The notes under the pieces were generated by a model that did no database searches, was not told where the DNA came from, and worked only from the letters and a program-made list of their open reading frames with translations. A stretch of DNA of 64,000 bases from SABI01 sp963677695 (GTDB taxonomy: Bacteria > Spirochaetota > Spirochaetia > Sphaerochaetales > Sphaerochaetaceae). Positions 40,637 through 48,765 of the stretch are shown in pieces; position 1 is the stretch's first letter, and the number at the start of each line of letters is the position of its first letter. The stretch lies in the NCBI GenBank assembly GCA_963677695.2, contig CAXXUJ010000001.1, positions 1,860,001-1,924,000 on the forward strand, read 5' to 3'. The position numbers and the translations under genes are program-made.

Positions 40637-40665
40637 TTTACTGAAAATAAGAAGTTTTCAGTAAA
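40637..40665. promoter_or_regulatory. Perfect inverted repeat with CAGTAAA arms
   Basis: TTTACTGAAAA (40637-40647) and TTTTCAGTAAA (40655-40665) are exact reverse complements with a 7-base spacer. It lies 115 bp ahead of the dehydrogenase start. As RNA it is a weak AT hairpin; as DNA it looks like a two-site operator with the AGTAAA word found across this region. Confidence 0.5.
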
Positions 40666-40779
40666 AAACGTAGCAGTGTCGATACACAGAGGTTAGTATA
40701 GGAAAAGGTGCTCTTGCATAGATGAGCCGGGTACGTGAAATAGAGCATTCACAATCATAGAAAAATGAGAGGTATTGGT

Positions 40780-41670
40780 ATGGAACGAGTAGGAGTCATC
40801 GGAGCCGGTGCAATGGGGAAGGGGATTGCCGCCAATCTCAGAAAAGCAGGATATGAAGTCATAGCCTATAAGCGAGTCATAGATGAAAAGGATGCGAAGA
40901 TCAGCTACCTGAGAGAGCATGAGGTGGAAATCACGGATACATTGAATGATATCTTCACCTCTTCTGATATCCTGATCACCTGCCTCTCAGACTCTCCCAC
41001 GCTCGAAAGCGTCATCATCGGAGAGGGGGGCCTCCTTTCCTGTGCCGACCGTAAGGTATCCGTTCTTCTTGACTTCACTACCGCTTTGCCTGAATCCACA
41101 AGGAAAGTGGCTGCACTGCTCGAGAAAGCTGGAATCAGCATGCTCGATACTCCCATGACCAGGGGACCGAAGGAAGCTGAAGCCGGTACGATAAATCTCG
41201 TGGTTGGAGGTGATGAAGAACTCTACAATAAGTATCTCCCTCTCCTTGAAATTACTGCTGAAAATATTTTCTATGCAGGGCCTGTAGGCGCGGGACATAC
41301 AACCAAATTAGTAAATAATTTCCTTGCGATGCTCAACAGAGCTGCCTCCTCCACCGCCGCACTTCTTATTCAAGAACAGGGGATAGACCTTGAAGCCTTT
41401 AGGGACTTCATCACGGTATCGGGCGGAAACAGCAAGAGTTTCCAGGGGATCATGAAAAGTCTCATCAATGACGACTTCTCACTCAGTTTCGCTCTGAAAC
41501 TCGCTACAAAGGATCTGAGGTACAATAGAGTACTGTTCGGAGACTCTCCGAATGAACTTCTCGATGTCACCCTGAAGCAGTTCGGTGAAGCGGAAAAGGC
41601 CGGGTATGGAGAGCAGGACACGAATGCGATCTACCATCACCTTAAAAGCGGTTACAGCTCGAAGAGCTGA
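40780..41670 (+). CDS. 3-hydroxyisobutyrate / tartronate semialdehyde reductase family dehydrogenase
   Basis: This 296-residue NAD(P)-dependent dehydrogenase belongs to the beta-hydroxyacid family (GarR, MmsB, GLYR). The Rossmann motif is 'VGVIGAGAMGKGIAANLRKA' at residues 4-23. The substrate motif is 'LDTPMTRGPKEAEAGTINLV', where the usual DAPVSGG is changed to DTPMTRG. The catalytic lysine is in 'VGAGHTTKLVNNFLAM'. The ATG at 40780 is used because AGAGG lies 7 bases ahead; the ATG at 40765 is poor. With a carboxylate transporter and pyruvate kinase downstream, a hydroxy-acid catabolic role is plausible (inference). Confidence 0.85.
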   Translation: MERVGVIGAGAMGKGIAANLRKAGYEVIAYKRVIDEKDAKISYLREHEVEITDTLNDIFTSSDILITCLSDSPTLESVIIGEGGLLSCADRKVSVLLDFTTALPESTRKVAALLEKAGISMLDTPMTRGPKEAEAGTINLVVGGDEELYNKYLPLLEITAENIFYAGPVGAGHTTKLVNNFLAMLNRAASSTAALLIQEQGIDLEAFRDFITVSGGNSKSFQGIMKSLINDDFSLSFALKLATKDLRYNRVLFGDSPNELLDVTLKQFGEAEKAGYGEQDTNAIYHHLKSGYSSKS

Positions 41671-42023
41671 GGAAACCGGGTAGACATTTCCTTTGCTGCC
41701 TGACAGAAATCTTTCTGTTCAGGCAGGCATGATACGTACCATACCAGTGTGATCATACGAACTGTTCAGTAAAGCGAGGTTTGAAGCGATCTTAGTAAAA
41801 ACCTCAGTACAGCAGTAATTATGAGATAAATTCAGTAACTTAGTACTACGCCCCTCTCAGTAGAGTATTCACATTCCTTGCCATCCGATTCTCGCATGGC
41901 CGACAACTCTCCTCACAATCAAATGTATAATTATTTAAAACACCTTGAAATTTGCACAAAATCACCGTATAAATATACGACGTTTGAATTGTTTCAAATA
42001 CTGAAAAACATATGGAGGAAAAT
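41671..42023. repeat. Spacer rich in AGTAAA/AGTAC words
   Basis: No gene is seen. A hairpin (GCCTGACAGAAA / TTTCTGTTCAGGC, near 41697-41726) after the dehydrogenase may end its transcript. Between 41767 and 41863 seven words of the form CAGTAA, TAGTAA, CAGTAC, TAGTAC or CAGTAG occur within 100 bp. An AT-rich stretch (41920-42010) precedes the transporter operon and could hold its promoter, but no clear -35/-10 pair stands out. Confidence 0.5.
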
Positions 42024-43052
42024 GTGAAAAAGCTAGTACTTGTAATGCTTATTATGATGATGACGTTCTCTCTTGCCGCAACCGGACAGGCAGAGACTTC
42101 CGGTGCAGATTACCCTAAAGGTGCAATCACGATGGTGGTTCCCTACGGTGCAGGTGGTACAACCGACGTGACCGGACGAAAGTTCGCTGTGGCTCTTCAG
42201 AAGCAGCTCGGTGTGCCTGTAACAGTACAGAACGTATCAGGAGCTTCAGGCTCTGTCGGTGCAAAGGCTGTACTCGATGCAAAACCGGATGGATACACTA
42301 TCCACTACACTGCAGACTCTCTCGGTACTCAGCAGGTCATGGGTATCAGCAATATGAGTTATGATGATTTTACTCCTATCATGGCTGTCGTGAATGACCC
42401 GAAAGTTATCGTTGTAAAAGGCGATTCCAAGTATCAGACTCTGGAAGACCTTCTCAATGACATGAAGGCTAATCCCGGAAAGGTTAAAATGTCCTACACA
42501 GGTCCCGGCGGCTCTGGTCATGTTCAGGCCCTCATTTTCGAAGAACAGGGATATGATATGGCACTGACTGCGTATGCAGGCGGCGGCGACTGTATCATCG
42601 CAGTTCTCGGTGACCAGGTCGATTTCACCAACTCGAATTTCTCAACCATCGGTAAGTACCTTGATAGCGGGGATCTGAGACTTCTCGGTATTTCAGCTCT
42701 CGACAGACTTCCCGGTTATCCCGAAGTTCCCACCCTTGCAGATGTTGATCCTGCATTCACCGAATACCTCTCAATTCCTTTCACTCCGCTCTCACTGGTC
42801 GTGGCCAAGGATGTGGATGCTTCAGTTGTATCCGTTCTCAGAGAAGCCTCTCTTAAAGCAGTGGAAGATCCCGATTGGCTCGCATTTGTTGCGGAGAAGA
42901 ATCTAGAGGAACTCTACAAGAAGTACCCTGAGACTGACGATATCGTCAATTTCTATGATCAGTGGAAATCGATCGTAACCTATCTTCTCTACGATGCAGG
43001 AGCTACAAAGCATGACCCTGCTGAGTTCGGTATTGAAAGGGTCAGTAAATAG
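42024..43052 (+). CDS. tctC: Tripartite tricarboxylate transporter binding protein
   Basis: This 342-residue periplasmic binding protein is of the TctC/Bug family. The signal peptide 'KKLVLVMLIMMMTFSLAATG' is followed by the mature start 'DYPKGAITMVVPYGAGGTTD', the family hallmark for carboxylate binding. 'YTGPGGSGHVQALIF' and 'LGISALDRLPGYPEVPTLAD' are typical later motifs. GTG at 42024 has GGAGG 5 bases ahead, so the ATG at 42012 is not needed. It delivers a di- or tricarboxylate or a hydroxy acid to the TctAB pair encoded downstream. Confidence 0.9.
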   Translation: MKKLVLVMLIMMMTFSLAATGQAETSGADYPKGAITMVVPYGAGGTTDVTGRKFAVALQKQLGVPVTVQNVSGASGSVGAKAVLDAKPDGYTIHYTADSLGTQQVMGISNMSYDDFTPIMAVVNDPKVIVVKGDSKYQTLEDLLNDMKANPGKVKMSYTGPGGSGHVQALIFEEQGYDMALTAYAGGGDCIIAVLGDQVDFTNSNFSTIGKYLDSGDLRLLGISALDRLPGYPEVPTLADVDPAFTEYLSIPFTPLSLVVAKDVDASVVSVLREASLKAVEDPDWLAFVAEKNLEELYKKYPETDDIVNFYDQWKSIVTYLLYDAGATKHDPAEFGIERVSK

Positions 43053-43054
43053 TT

Positions 43055-43525
43055 GTGAAAACACTGATTCTTTCCTTACGCAGGAACAGACACGGATTCG
43101 AATCCGTAACCTTCGGTACACTGGGAGTTCTGCTCCTGGTGTACTCGCTCTATTCTCACTATCAGGTGGAAGTAGCATGGAAGCTCTCACCCTATCTGTT
43201 CCCTGTGTTCATAGCTGTTCTTCTCATCATCGTTTCGATATCGATGTACCTTCAGGGACGAAAAGGGGAAGAGATCGAAAACACAACTGATAAGGTTCTT
43301 TCCAGGCGTGTAGCGGGTTTTGTGGGACTGGTCGTCATCTATTACGTTCTGCTTCCGCTACTGGGGTTCCTGATCACTGATACTGTTCTGCTCTTTATGT
43401 TCTTGATGTATCTGGGCGTAAGACCATGGTGGAAGGGAGTGATCCTCTCAGTCTCGCTCACCATTATCATCTATGTAGTCTTTCAGGTACTGCTGAACGT
43501 ACGACTGCCACAGGGGATCATCTGA
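43055..43525 (+). CDS. tctB: Tripartite tricarboxylate transporter small membrane subunit
   Basis: This 156-residue protein has four hydrophobic helices: 'FGTLGVLLLVYSLYSHY', 'LSPYLFPVFIAVLLIIVSIS', 'FVGLVVIYYVLLPLLGFLI' and 'GVILSVSLTIIIYVVFQVLL'. This is the usual TctB layout, with a basic insert between helices 2 and 3. It starts with GTG 2 bp after the tctC stop and overlaps tctA at TGATG, so the three genes are translationally coupled. Confidence 0.88.
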   Translation: MKTLILSLRRNRHGFESVTFGTLGVLLLVYSLYSHYQVEVAWKLSPYLFPVFIAVLLIIVSISMYLQGRKGEEIENTTDKVLSRRVAGFVGLVVIYYVLLPLLGFLITDTVLLFMFLMYLGVRPWWKGVILSVSLTIIIYVVFQVLLNVRLPQGII

Positions 43526-45006
43526 TGGAATTTATTCATATTCTCACCTATCTTGGTGACCCGCGCTTCATTATGTTCGTGCTGATGGGAGCCCTGTCAG
43601 GTCTCTTCGTCGGTTCGATACCTGGTCTCTCAGTCACCATGGCAACTGCCATCCTTGTTTCTATTACCTATACCTGGGCGACAAGCGATGCTCTCGGACT
43701 CATCATGGGACTCTATGTGGTAGGAGTGTTCAGCGGAGCCCTTTCTGCAATCCTGATCAATATTCCGGGAGCTCCCTCTTCAGTTGTCACTACCTTCGAC
43801 GGACATCCGATGGCGAAGAAAGGGGAGGCCCACAAGGCTCTTAGGTTCGCCACGATTTACTCCTTCGTCGGGAGTGTTTTCGGACTGCTCATGCTCTTCC
43901 TTCTTGGAAAGCCTATCAGTCACCTTGCTATCAAGTTTCAGCCGATGGATTACTTTCTTCTGGCTGCCTTCGGTCTTTCTGCAGTAGGTTCTCTCACCGG
44001 AGAATCTTTCACGAAAGGAATGGTCAGCGTTCTGGCGGGACTCTTTCTTTCCATGATAGGTCTAGATTCAGTGCTCGGTACTCCTCGTCTCACCATGGGG
44101 ATCTGGAATCTGCAGGCAGGAATTCCGATCGTTCCTGCCCTGGTAGGACTGTTCGGATTCTCTGAAGTCCTGACAGTCATTTCGGAAGGGGACGTGCATG
44201 CCCAGATATCAGAGGTGAAGAAGATGTCGATGAAGATGAAGGATATCACGAAGCATTTCCTTCATTCTCTCTATTACAGCACTATCGGAACACTGGTAGG
44301 GGCACTTCCCGGTGCCGGCGGCCCTGTTGCTTCCTTCCTTGCCTATTCGGAAGCAAAAAGGATCGTCAAGAATCCTCCGGTACCATTCGGAGAAGGGGCA
44401 GAGGAAGGGATCGTTGCATCAGAATCCTCGAATAACGCGTGTATCGGGGGAGCGTTGATTCCTATGCTCACCCTGGCAGTTCCCGGTGATGCAGTCACCG
44501 CTATCATTCTTTCGGTATTCTATGTTCACGGACTCCAGCCCGGGCCTATGTTCATTCAGACACAGCCAGAATTCTTCTCTGTCATTCTTGCCGGAGGGTT
44601 TGTCGGGTGTATTGCACTGCTGCTCATAGGGTTGTATATAGCACCCCACATGGCCAAGGTCATCTCTGTTCCCAAGAACATACTCCTGCCGGCTGTGACT
44701 GTTCTGTGCATTATCGGAGCATATGCCTACAACACCAGGATGTTTGATATCCTGCTCATGATGCTCTTCGGTGTCGCCGGTTACTTCATGCGTAAAAACG
44801 GATATTCAGTTGCACCGCTCACCCTCGCTCTCGTGCTCGGTAAAATGATGGATGATAATTTCCGAAGAGCTGTCTCCCTCGCTATATCGGAAGACAACAT
44901 GCTTATCGCCCTGTTCGGAAGACCTATCACCCTTGTTCTTCTCTTCCTGACCATCATCACTGTCCTCATGAACTTTCCCATCTGGAAACGGCTTAGAAAG
45001 CGATAA
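43525..45006 (+). CDS. tctA: Tripartite tricarboxylate transporter large membrane subunit
   Basis: This 493-residue inner-membrane protein has about twelve helices. It carries the TctA signatures 'GLFVGSIPGLSVTMATAILV' near residue 24 and, in the second half, 'LVGALPGAGGPVASFLAY' near residue 260. 'ASESSNNACIGGALIPMLTL' then marks the conserved second loop. It carries out proton- or sodium-coupled uptake of the substrate handed over by TctC. The ATG at 43525 overlaps the tctB stop; a longer frame inside tctB has no ribosome site. Confidence 0.93.
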   Translation: MEFIHILTYLGDPRFIMFVLMGALSGLFVGSIPGLSVTMATAILVSITYTWATSDALGLIMGLYVVGVFSGALSAILINIPGAPSSVVTTFDGHPMAKKGEAHKALRFATIYSFVGSVFGLLMLFLLGKPISHLAIKFQPMDYFLLAAFGLSAVGSLTGESFTKGMVSVLAGLFLSMIGLDSVLGTPRLTMGIWNLQAGIPIVPALVGLFGFSEVLTVISEGDVHAQISEVKKMSMKMKDITKHFLHSLYYSTIGTLVGALPGAGGPVASFLAYSEAKRIVKNPPVPFGEGAEEGIVASESSNNACIGGALIPMLTLAVPGDAVTAIILSVFYVHGLQPGPMFIQTQPEFFSVILAGGFVGCIALLLIGLYIAPHMAKVISVPKNILLPAVTVLCIIGAYAYNTRMFDILLMMLFGVAGYFMRKNGYSVAPLTLALVLGKMMDDNFRRAVSLAISEDNMLIALFGRPITLVLLFLTIITVLMNFPIWKRLRKR

Positions 45007-45311
45007 CGATAGTACCTCTCTCCCTTTCAATATAAGGGGAGAGACCTGCGCTGTCTAAGCAGCAAATCCTCTGAAGTCAGTATCTTTTTAAAAGCTATAA
45101 TCAGTAAAAACCGTTGATTTTTAGTAAAATTATGAAGGATTTACTGCTTTCCGATACCTTCAGACATGAACCGATATTCCGGAAGTCTCCCTGCTGTTTT
45201 TACTGAATCGACTGTGGATGTGAGAAATATGTGCAATACCCATCTAATTTCTATGATATGATTGACCATTGAGAGCCGCTTCAGTACGATGTGGCCGAAT
45301 GGAGGCGTATT
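45007..45311. repeat. Spacer between tctA and pyk with AGTAAA words
   Basis: No gene is seen. A hairpin near 45016-45044 (CTCTCCCTT / AAGGGGAGAG with a bulge) may end the tct transcript. CAGTAAAAACC (45102-45112), AGTAAAA (45123-45129), TTTACTG (45140-45146) and TTTACTG (45199-45205) repeat the AGTAAA word in both orientations, with centres roughly 20, 18 and 59 bp apart. GGAGG at 45301 serves pyk. Confidence 0.5.
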
Positions 45312-46760
45312 ATGCAGAAGCTCAACAATTATACCAAGATCGTAGCAACGATCGGACCAGCCAGTGAAGATTACAATTCAGTGAAATCAATCATTGCAGC
45401 AGGAGCTAGAGTCGTCAGACTCAATTTCTCCCACGGGGATGCTGCAGAGCATCAGATTCGTGTGGACAGGGCGAGACAGGCTTCACAGGAGCTCAATATT
45501 CCCATCGCCATCTTTCAGGACCTTCAGGGTCCTAAAATACGCCTTGGAAAGTTTGAAGATCCGTTCACTGTCAATGCAGGAGACAAGCTGATCATGACTA
45601 CAGAGAAGTGTGAAGGCTCTCCAGAAAGAGTGAGTATCGACTACCCTTTCCTTCATACCGAAATACACGCAGGGTCAAGAATTCTCATTGATGACGGGTT
45701 GATCTCTTTGCGAGTCGATTCAGTGAAAGGACCAGATATTAACTGTACTGTCGTAGAGGGCGGGTTAGTAAAACCGCGTAAGGGAGTAAACCTTCCCGGA
45801 GTACCTCTCAAGCACCTCTCTTCCTTCACTTCGAAGGATGAGACCGACCTTTCCTTTGCCTTTGACAACAACCTTGATTTTGTGGCTCTCTCATTTGTCC
45901 GTTCCTCCCGTGATGTACATGCACTCAGACAGCTGATGCTCAGCAGGTACGGCAGGGAGATTCCTATCATCAGTAAAATCGAAAAGCCTGAAGCAGTAGA
46001 TGATATAGAAGACATCATCAGTGAATCGGGAGCAATCATGGTTGCTCGGGGAGATCTCGGTGTAGAGATGTATCCTGAGGAAGTCCCTCTTGCACAGAAG
46101 AATATCATACGGGCCTGTCAGGCGACAGGGACTCCGGTTATTACCGCGACCCAGATGCTTGAATCGATGATCACTAATCCCCGTCCGACGAGGGCGGAGA
46201 CGAATGATGTAGCCAATGCTGTTCTTGATGGTACCAGTGCTGTGATGCTGAGCGGAGAGACCGCTGCCGGCAAGTATCCTCTTCAGGCTGTTCAGACGAT
46301 GAATCGAATCATCACCTATACTGAAGGAAGCAGTGAATTCAAGAACCTGGTCATCAATCAGGGAGTGAACAAGGGGCATATCAAACTGAGGCAGAAACGA
46401 TCGGTCACCGATGCTGTAGGGCTTGCCACCAGAGAACTGGCGTTCTCTATCAAGGCATGCAAGATAGCCTGTTTTACCAACTCAGGCTCCACTGCGAGAC
46501 GCATAGCCAAGTTCAGGCCGGAAACGCCTATCATAGCCTTTTCTCCCATTCCTTCCACAGTGACCAGGCTTGCCCTCTCCTGGGGAGTCTCTCCCGTCCT
46601 TATCGATGAAGTAGGTTCTATAGACGAACTGCTGGAGCTCGCACCTGAATATCTGCGAGCACATAACCTCGCCAAGACGGGAGGTCCCATCGTGATCACG
46701 GCAGGTGTTCCTGTAGGAGTAGAGGGGAATACGAATATGATCAAAGTTGTGGAGCTGTAA
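45312..46760 (+). CDS. pyk: Pyruvate kinase
   Basis: This 482-residue enzyme catalyses the last step of glycolysis, PEP + ADP to pyruvate + ATP. Motifs are 'IVATIGPASEDY', 'RLNFSHGDAAEH', 'IAIFQDLQGPKIRLG', the catalytic lysine in 'PIISKIEKPEAVDDI', 'IMVARGDLGVEMYPEEVP', and 'ATQMLESMITNPRPTRAETN'. A C-terminal regulatory domain with 'ITAGVPVGVEGNTNMIKV' ends it. The ATG at 45312 follows GGAGG by 6 bases; a start at 45291 has no site. It lies downstream of the tct operon but behind a long spacer, so it is probably controlled separately. Confidence 0.97.
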   Translation: MQKLNNYTKIVATIGPASEDYNSVKSIIAAGARVVRLNFSHGDAAEHQIRVDRARQASQELNIPIAIFQDLQGPKIRLGKFEDPFTVNAGDKLIMTTEKCEGSPERVSIDYPFLHTEIHAGSRILIDDGLISLRVDSVKGPDINCTVVEGGLVKPRKGVNLPGVPLKHLSSFTSKDETDLSFAFDNNLDFVALSFVRSSRDVHALRQLMLSRYGREIPIISKIEKPEAVDDIEDIISESGAIMVARGDLGVEMYPEEVPLAQKNIIRACQATGTPVITATQMLESMITNPRPTRAETNDVANAVLDGTSAVMLSGETAAGKYPLQAVQTMNRIITYTEGSSEFKNLVINQGVNKGHIKLRQKRSVTDAVGLATRELAFSIKACKIACFTNSGSTARRIAKFRPETPIIAFSPIPSTVTRLALSWGVSPVLIDEVGSIDELLELAPEYLRAHNLAKTGGPIVITAGVPVGVEGNTNMIKVVEL

Positions 46761-46868
46761 TAGAAAAAAGAGAAGGTAGTAAAACGCACAGGATTCACTG
46801 CTAGACAGCGCTATTCAGTAAAACCCAGACGGGCTTCAGTCCATGGTGAATCTACTGAAGTCCGTTAT
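46761..46868. other. Convergent spacer with hairpin and AGTAAA words
   Basis: AGTAAAA occurs at 46778-46784 and within CAGTAAAA at 46816-46823. CTTCAGT (46834-46840) and ACTGAAG (46854-46860) form a perfect 7-bp inverted repeat with a 13-base loop just after the histidine-phosphatase stop. It could act as a weak terminator for both genes. Confidence 0.4.
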
Positions 46869-47480
46869 TTATGCTCTGTGTTCGGTGTAGGATAGACCGT
46901 CAAAGAAGAGGGATTGTATCTCATGCTTGTTCCCGACTCCCTGGAAATCAAATTCCCATACCTCTCCGTTGCTTGGAATCCTTTCATTGTAGACGGGGAG
47001 GGTCTGTTCTAAAAGGCCTCTCATGATGCGCATGGCAGCTCCGTGGGAAACAATGAGTATGTGACCGCCATGAGAATTAAGAGAGGAAAAGAAGGAAGTG
47101 AGCCTATCAGCAATGTCCTTATAGGATTCCCCATTCTCGGGAGTCCAATGCCATCTCTTGGTTCTTTCGGTCACATACAGAGGGTCTGCTTCTGCTTCAG
47201 CATACGTTTTTCCCTGAAATACTCCAAGGTTGTGTTCAGCTATCCGTACATCAAGCAGATAAGGTACTGAAAGTCTATCTCTGAAGGGCTGAGCTGTCTG
47301 CTGAGCTCTCAGCAGGGGAGAGCAGTAGATAGCATTAGGACGGTATTCAGCTGCATACCGCTCAGCAATATCTTCAGCATCCTTCTTCCCTTTCTCTGTG
47401 AGCGGGTAGTCGTGCTGTCCTGCAAGGATAGTTTTCTTGTTCGCGACACTCTCAGCATGGCGTATGACGTGTATCTTCAT
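46869..47480 (-). CDS. Histidine phosphatase (phosphoglycerate mutase family)
   Basis: This 203-residue cytoplasmic protein has the phosphohistidine signature 'IHVIRHAESVANKK' (RHAE in place of the common RHGE), followed by 'HDYPLTEKGKKDAE', 'AIYCSPLLRAQQTAQP' and the second His in 'ILIVSHGAAMRIM'. It fits cofactor-dependent mutase-like phosphatases (GpmB/CobC/PhoE). The exact substrate is unknown. The ATG at 47480 has GGGAGAG ahead of it; the longer in-frame start at 47648 lacks one and would add an unlikely Tyr/Ser-rich N-terminus. It converges on pyk. Confidence 0.85.
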   Translation of the reverse strand: MKIHVIRHAESVANKKTILAGQHDYPLTEKGKKDAEDIAERYAAEYRPNAIYCSPLLRAQQTAQPFRDRLSVPYLLDVRIAEHNLGVFQGKTYAEAEADPLYVTERTKRWHWTPENGESYKDIADRLTSFFSSLNSHGGHILIVSHGAAMRIMRGLLEQTLPVYNERIPSNGEVWEFDFQGVGNKHEIQSLFFDGLSYTEHRA

Positions 47481-47749
47481 GAATCTCTCCCAGGAACCTT
47501 TTCTTCCTATGGACGGTACCATCTTCTCAACCACAGATGCAAGAGGCCTTGAGAGTTGCTGTAATGAGTAGTACAGGAGAAAACTGGAAGATACATTCTC
47601 AAGAGTTCTGACATAGTATGCAGAAAATGTAGAATTAGTAAAAAACAATGAATAGCAGTAAAATAAGCCAGTAAATAGTAAATAGAAAGTAGTATGTACC
47701 CGGAGGAATCAGGTGTGCGAATGCAGTAAATATATTTGAAGATTTAGTA
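47481..47749. repeat. Spacer with dense AGTAAA words
   Basis: No gene is supported. AGTAAA words start at 47637, 47657, 47670 and 47677, and CAGTAAA again at 47724-47730, with TAGTAC at 47745-47750. Most of the first four fall within 46 bp at roughly 20, 13 and 7 bp steps. The stretch lies between the histidine-phosphatase start and the stop of the short-chain dehydrogenase gene. Confidence 0.5.
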
Positions 47750-48592
47750 CTAGGAGATGATTTCTTCTTCTACTGCCTCATGTTCTCTTCCGGTGAATTC
47801 ATCCATTGATCTATTGATCCCGAAAAAGCCTGCGACTGTGTCGAAGACGGTGACGGGGAAGAGGCGGAGTATGAAGAGTGTTCTCACAAAGAAGGGGAGA
47901 ATCACCAGCTTCTTTCTTCTATTCACCGATCTCACGATCGTATCTGCCACATACTCAGGTTTCAGGATAGGAAGGAGGAGGGGAAATCTCGTTTTCACTC
48001 CGCTGAACATCCCCGTGTCGATGAAGAAGGGGCAGACGGTTGTTGTGGAAATCCCCGATTTTCTAGTTCCATATTCCATCCTGATTGATTCTGAGAAGCC
48101 CACCGCTGCGAATTTACTTGCCGAATAGTCTACTAATCCCTTCACTCCTATCAGTCCGGCAGCGCTTGCGATGGTGACGATCTGTCCATATCTCTTCTTC
48201 ACCATGTTCGGGAGGAAAGCTTTGGTAACCCAGAAGAGGGAGAGGAGATTCACCCGCATAGTTGCTTCGATCTGCTGATCTGTGGTTTCTAGGAGAGGCT
48301 TTCCTGATACGATTCCTGCATTGTTGATGAGGATATCGACTTCTCCGATTTGTTTCTTCACTTCATTAGCTTTTTTATACACTTCATTCCGGTCTGTTAT
48401 ATCACAGGAGAAAGTTGTGATGGTGAGATGATTGTTTATTGCATAGGCTTCAAGGTCGCTGAGAAGGTCCTCGTTTATATCCCACACGATGACGTTATTC
48501 CCTCGCTTTGCAAATCGGAGGGCCAGCAGTCTTCCGATCCCGCTTGCTCCTCCCGTGATCAGTACAGTCTTTTCAGTAAGTGTGTGGTTCAT
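47750..48592 (-). CDS. Short-chain dehydrogenase (DHRS/SDR16C-like)
   Basis: This 280-residue SDR has 'VLITGGASGIGRLLALRFAK' near residue 10, 'ILINNAGIVSG' and the catalytic 'VDYSASKFAAVGFSESIRME'. The C-terminal part is hydrophobic ('VRTLFILRLFPVTVFDTVAG'), suggesting membrane association as in lipid or retinol-type SDRs. The substrate may be a lipid or long-chain carbonyl (inference). AAGGGG lies 7 bases ahead of the ATG. It is followed on the same strand by a long AGTAAA spacer and then the histidine-phosphatase gene. Confidence 0.83.
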   Translation of the reverse strand: MNHTLTEKTVLITGGASGIGRLLALRFAKRGNNVIVWDINEDLLSDLEAYAINNHLTITTFSCDITDRNEVYKKANEVKKQIGEVDILINNAGIVSGKPLLETTDQQIEATMRVNLLSLFWVTKAFLPNMVKKRYGQIVTIASAAGLIGVKGLVDYSASKFAAVGFSESIRMEYGTRKSGISTTTVCPFFIDTGMFSGVKTRFPLLLPILKPEYVADTIVRSVNRRKKLVILPFFVRTLFILRLFPVTVFDTVAGFFGINRSMDEFTGREHEAVEEEIIS

Positions 48593-48656
48593 GGCAATCC
48601 CCTTTTTCCAATCATCGTATGTGATTCAGTGTCTGGTTGTTCTCATTGTTTGAGAC

Positions 48657-48687
48657 AGGATACCATGGATATCTTTCAGTTTGTCAA
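48657..48687 (-). promoter_or_regulatory. Possible promoter of the SDR gene
   Basis: On the minus strand TTGACA (48682-48687) and TATCCT (48657-48662) are 19 bp apart, which is longer than ideal. Between this and 48765 are AGTACTCAGTACC and CAGTCAGTAATAC, more AGTA words. Confidence 0.35.
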
Positions 48688-48765
48688 GAAATTATCTTTT
48701 ACGGAGCAGTAATATCGATTCTGAAGTACTCAGTACCTGACGGTTCTCAGTCAGTAATACGGGGA

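Noticed and set aside
41767..48765. AGTAAA word clusters as a CRISPR array
   Set aside because: The words are too short, unevenly spaced, in both orientations, and there are no cas genes.
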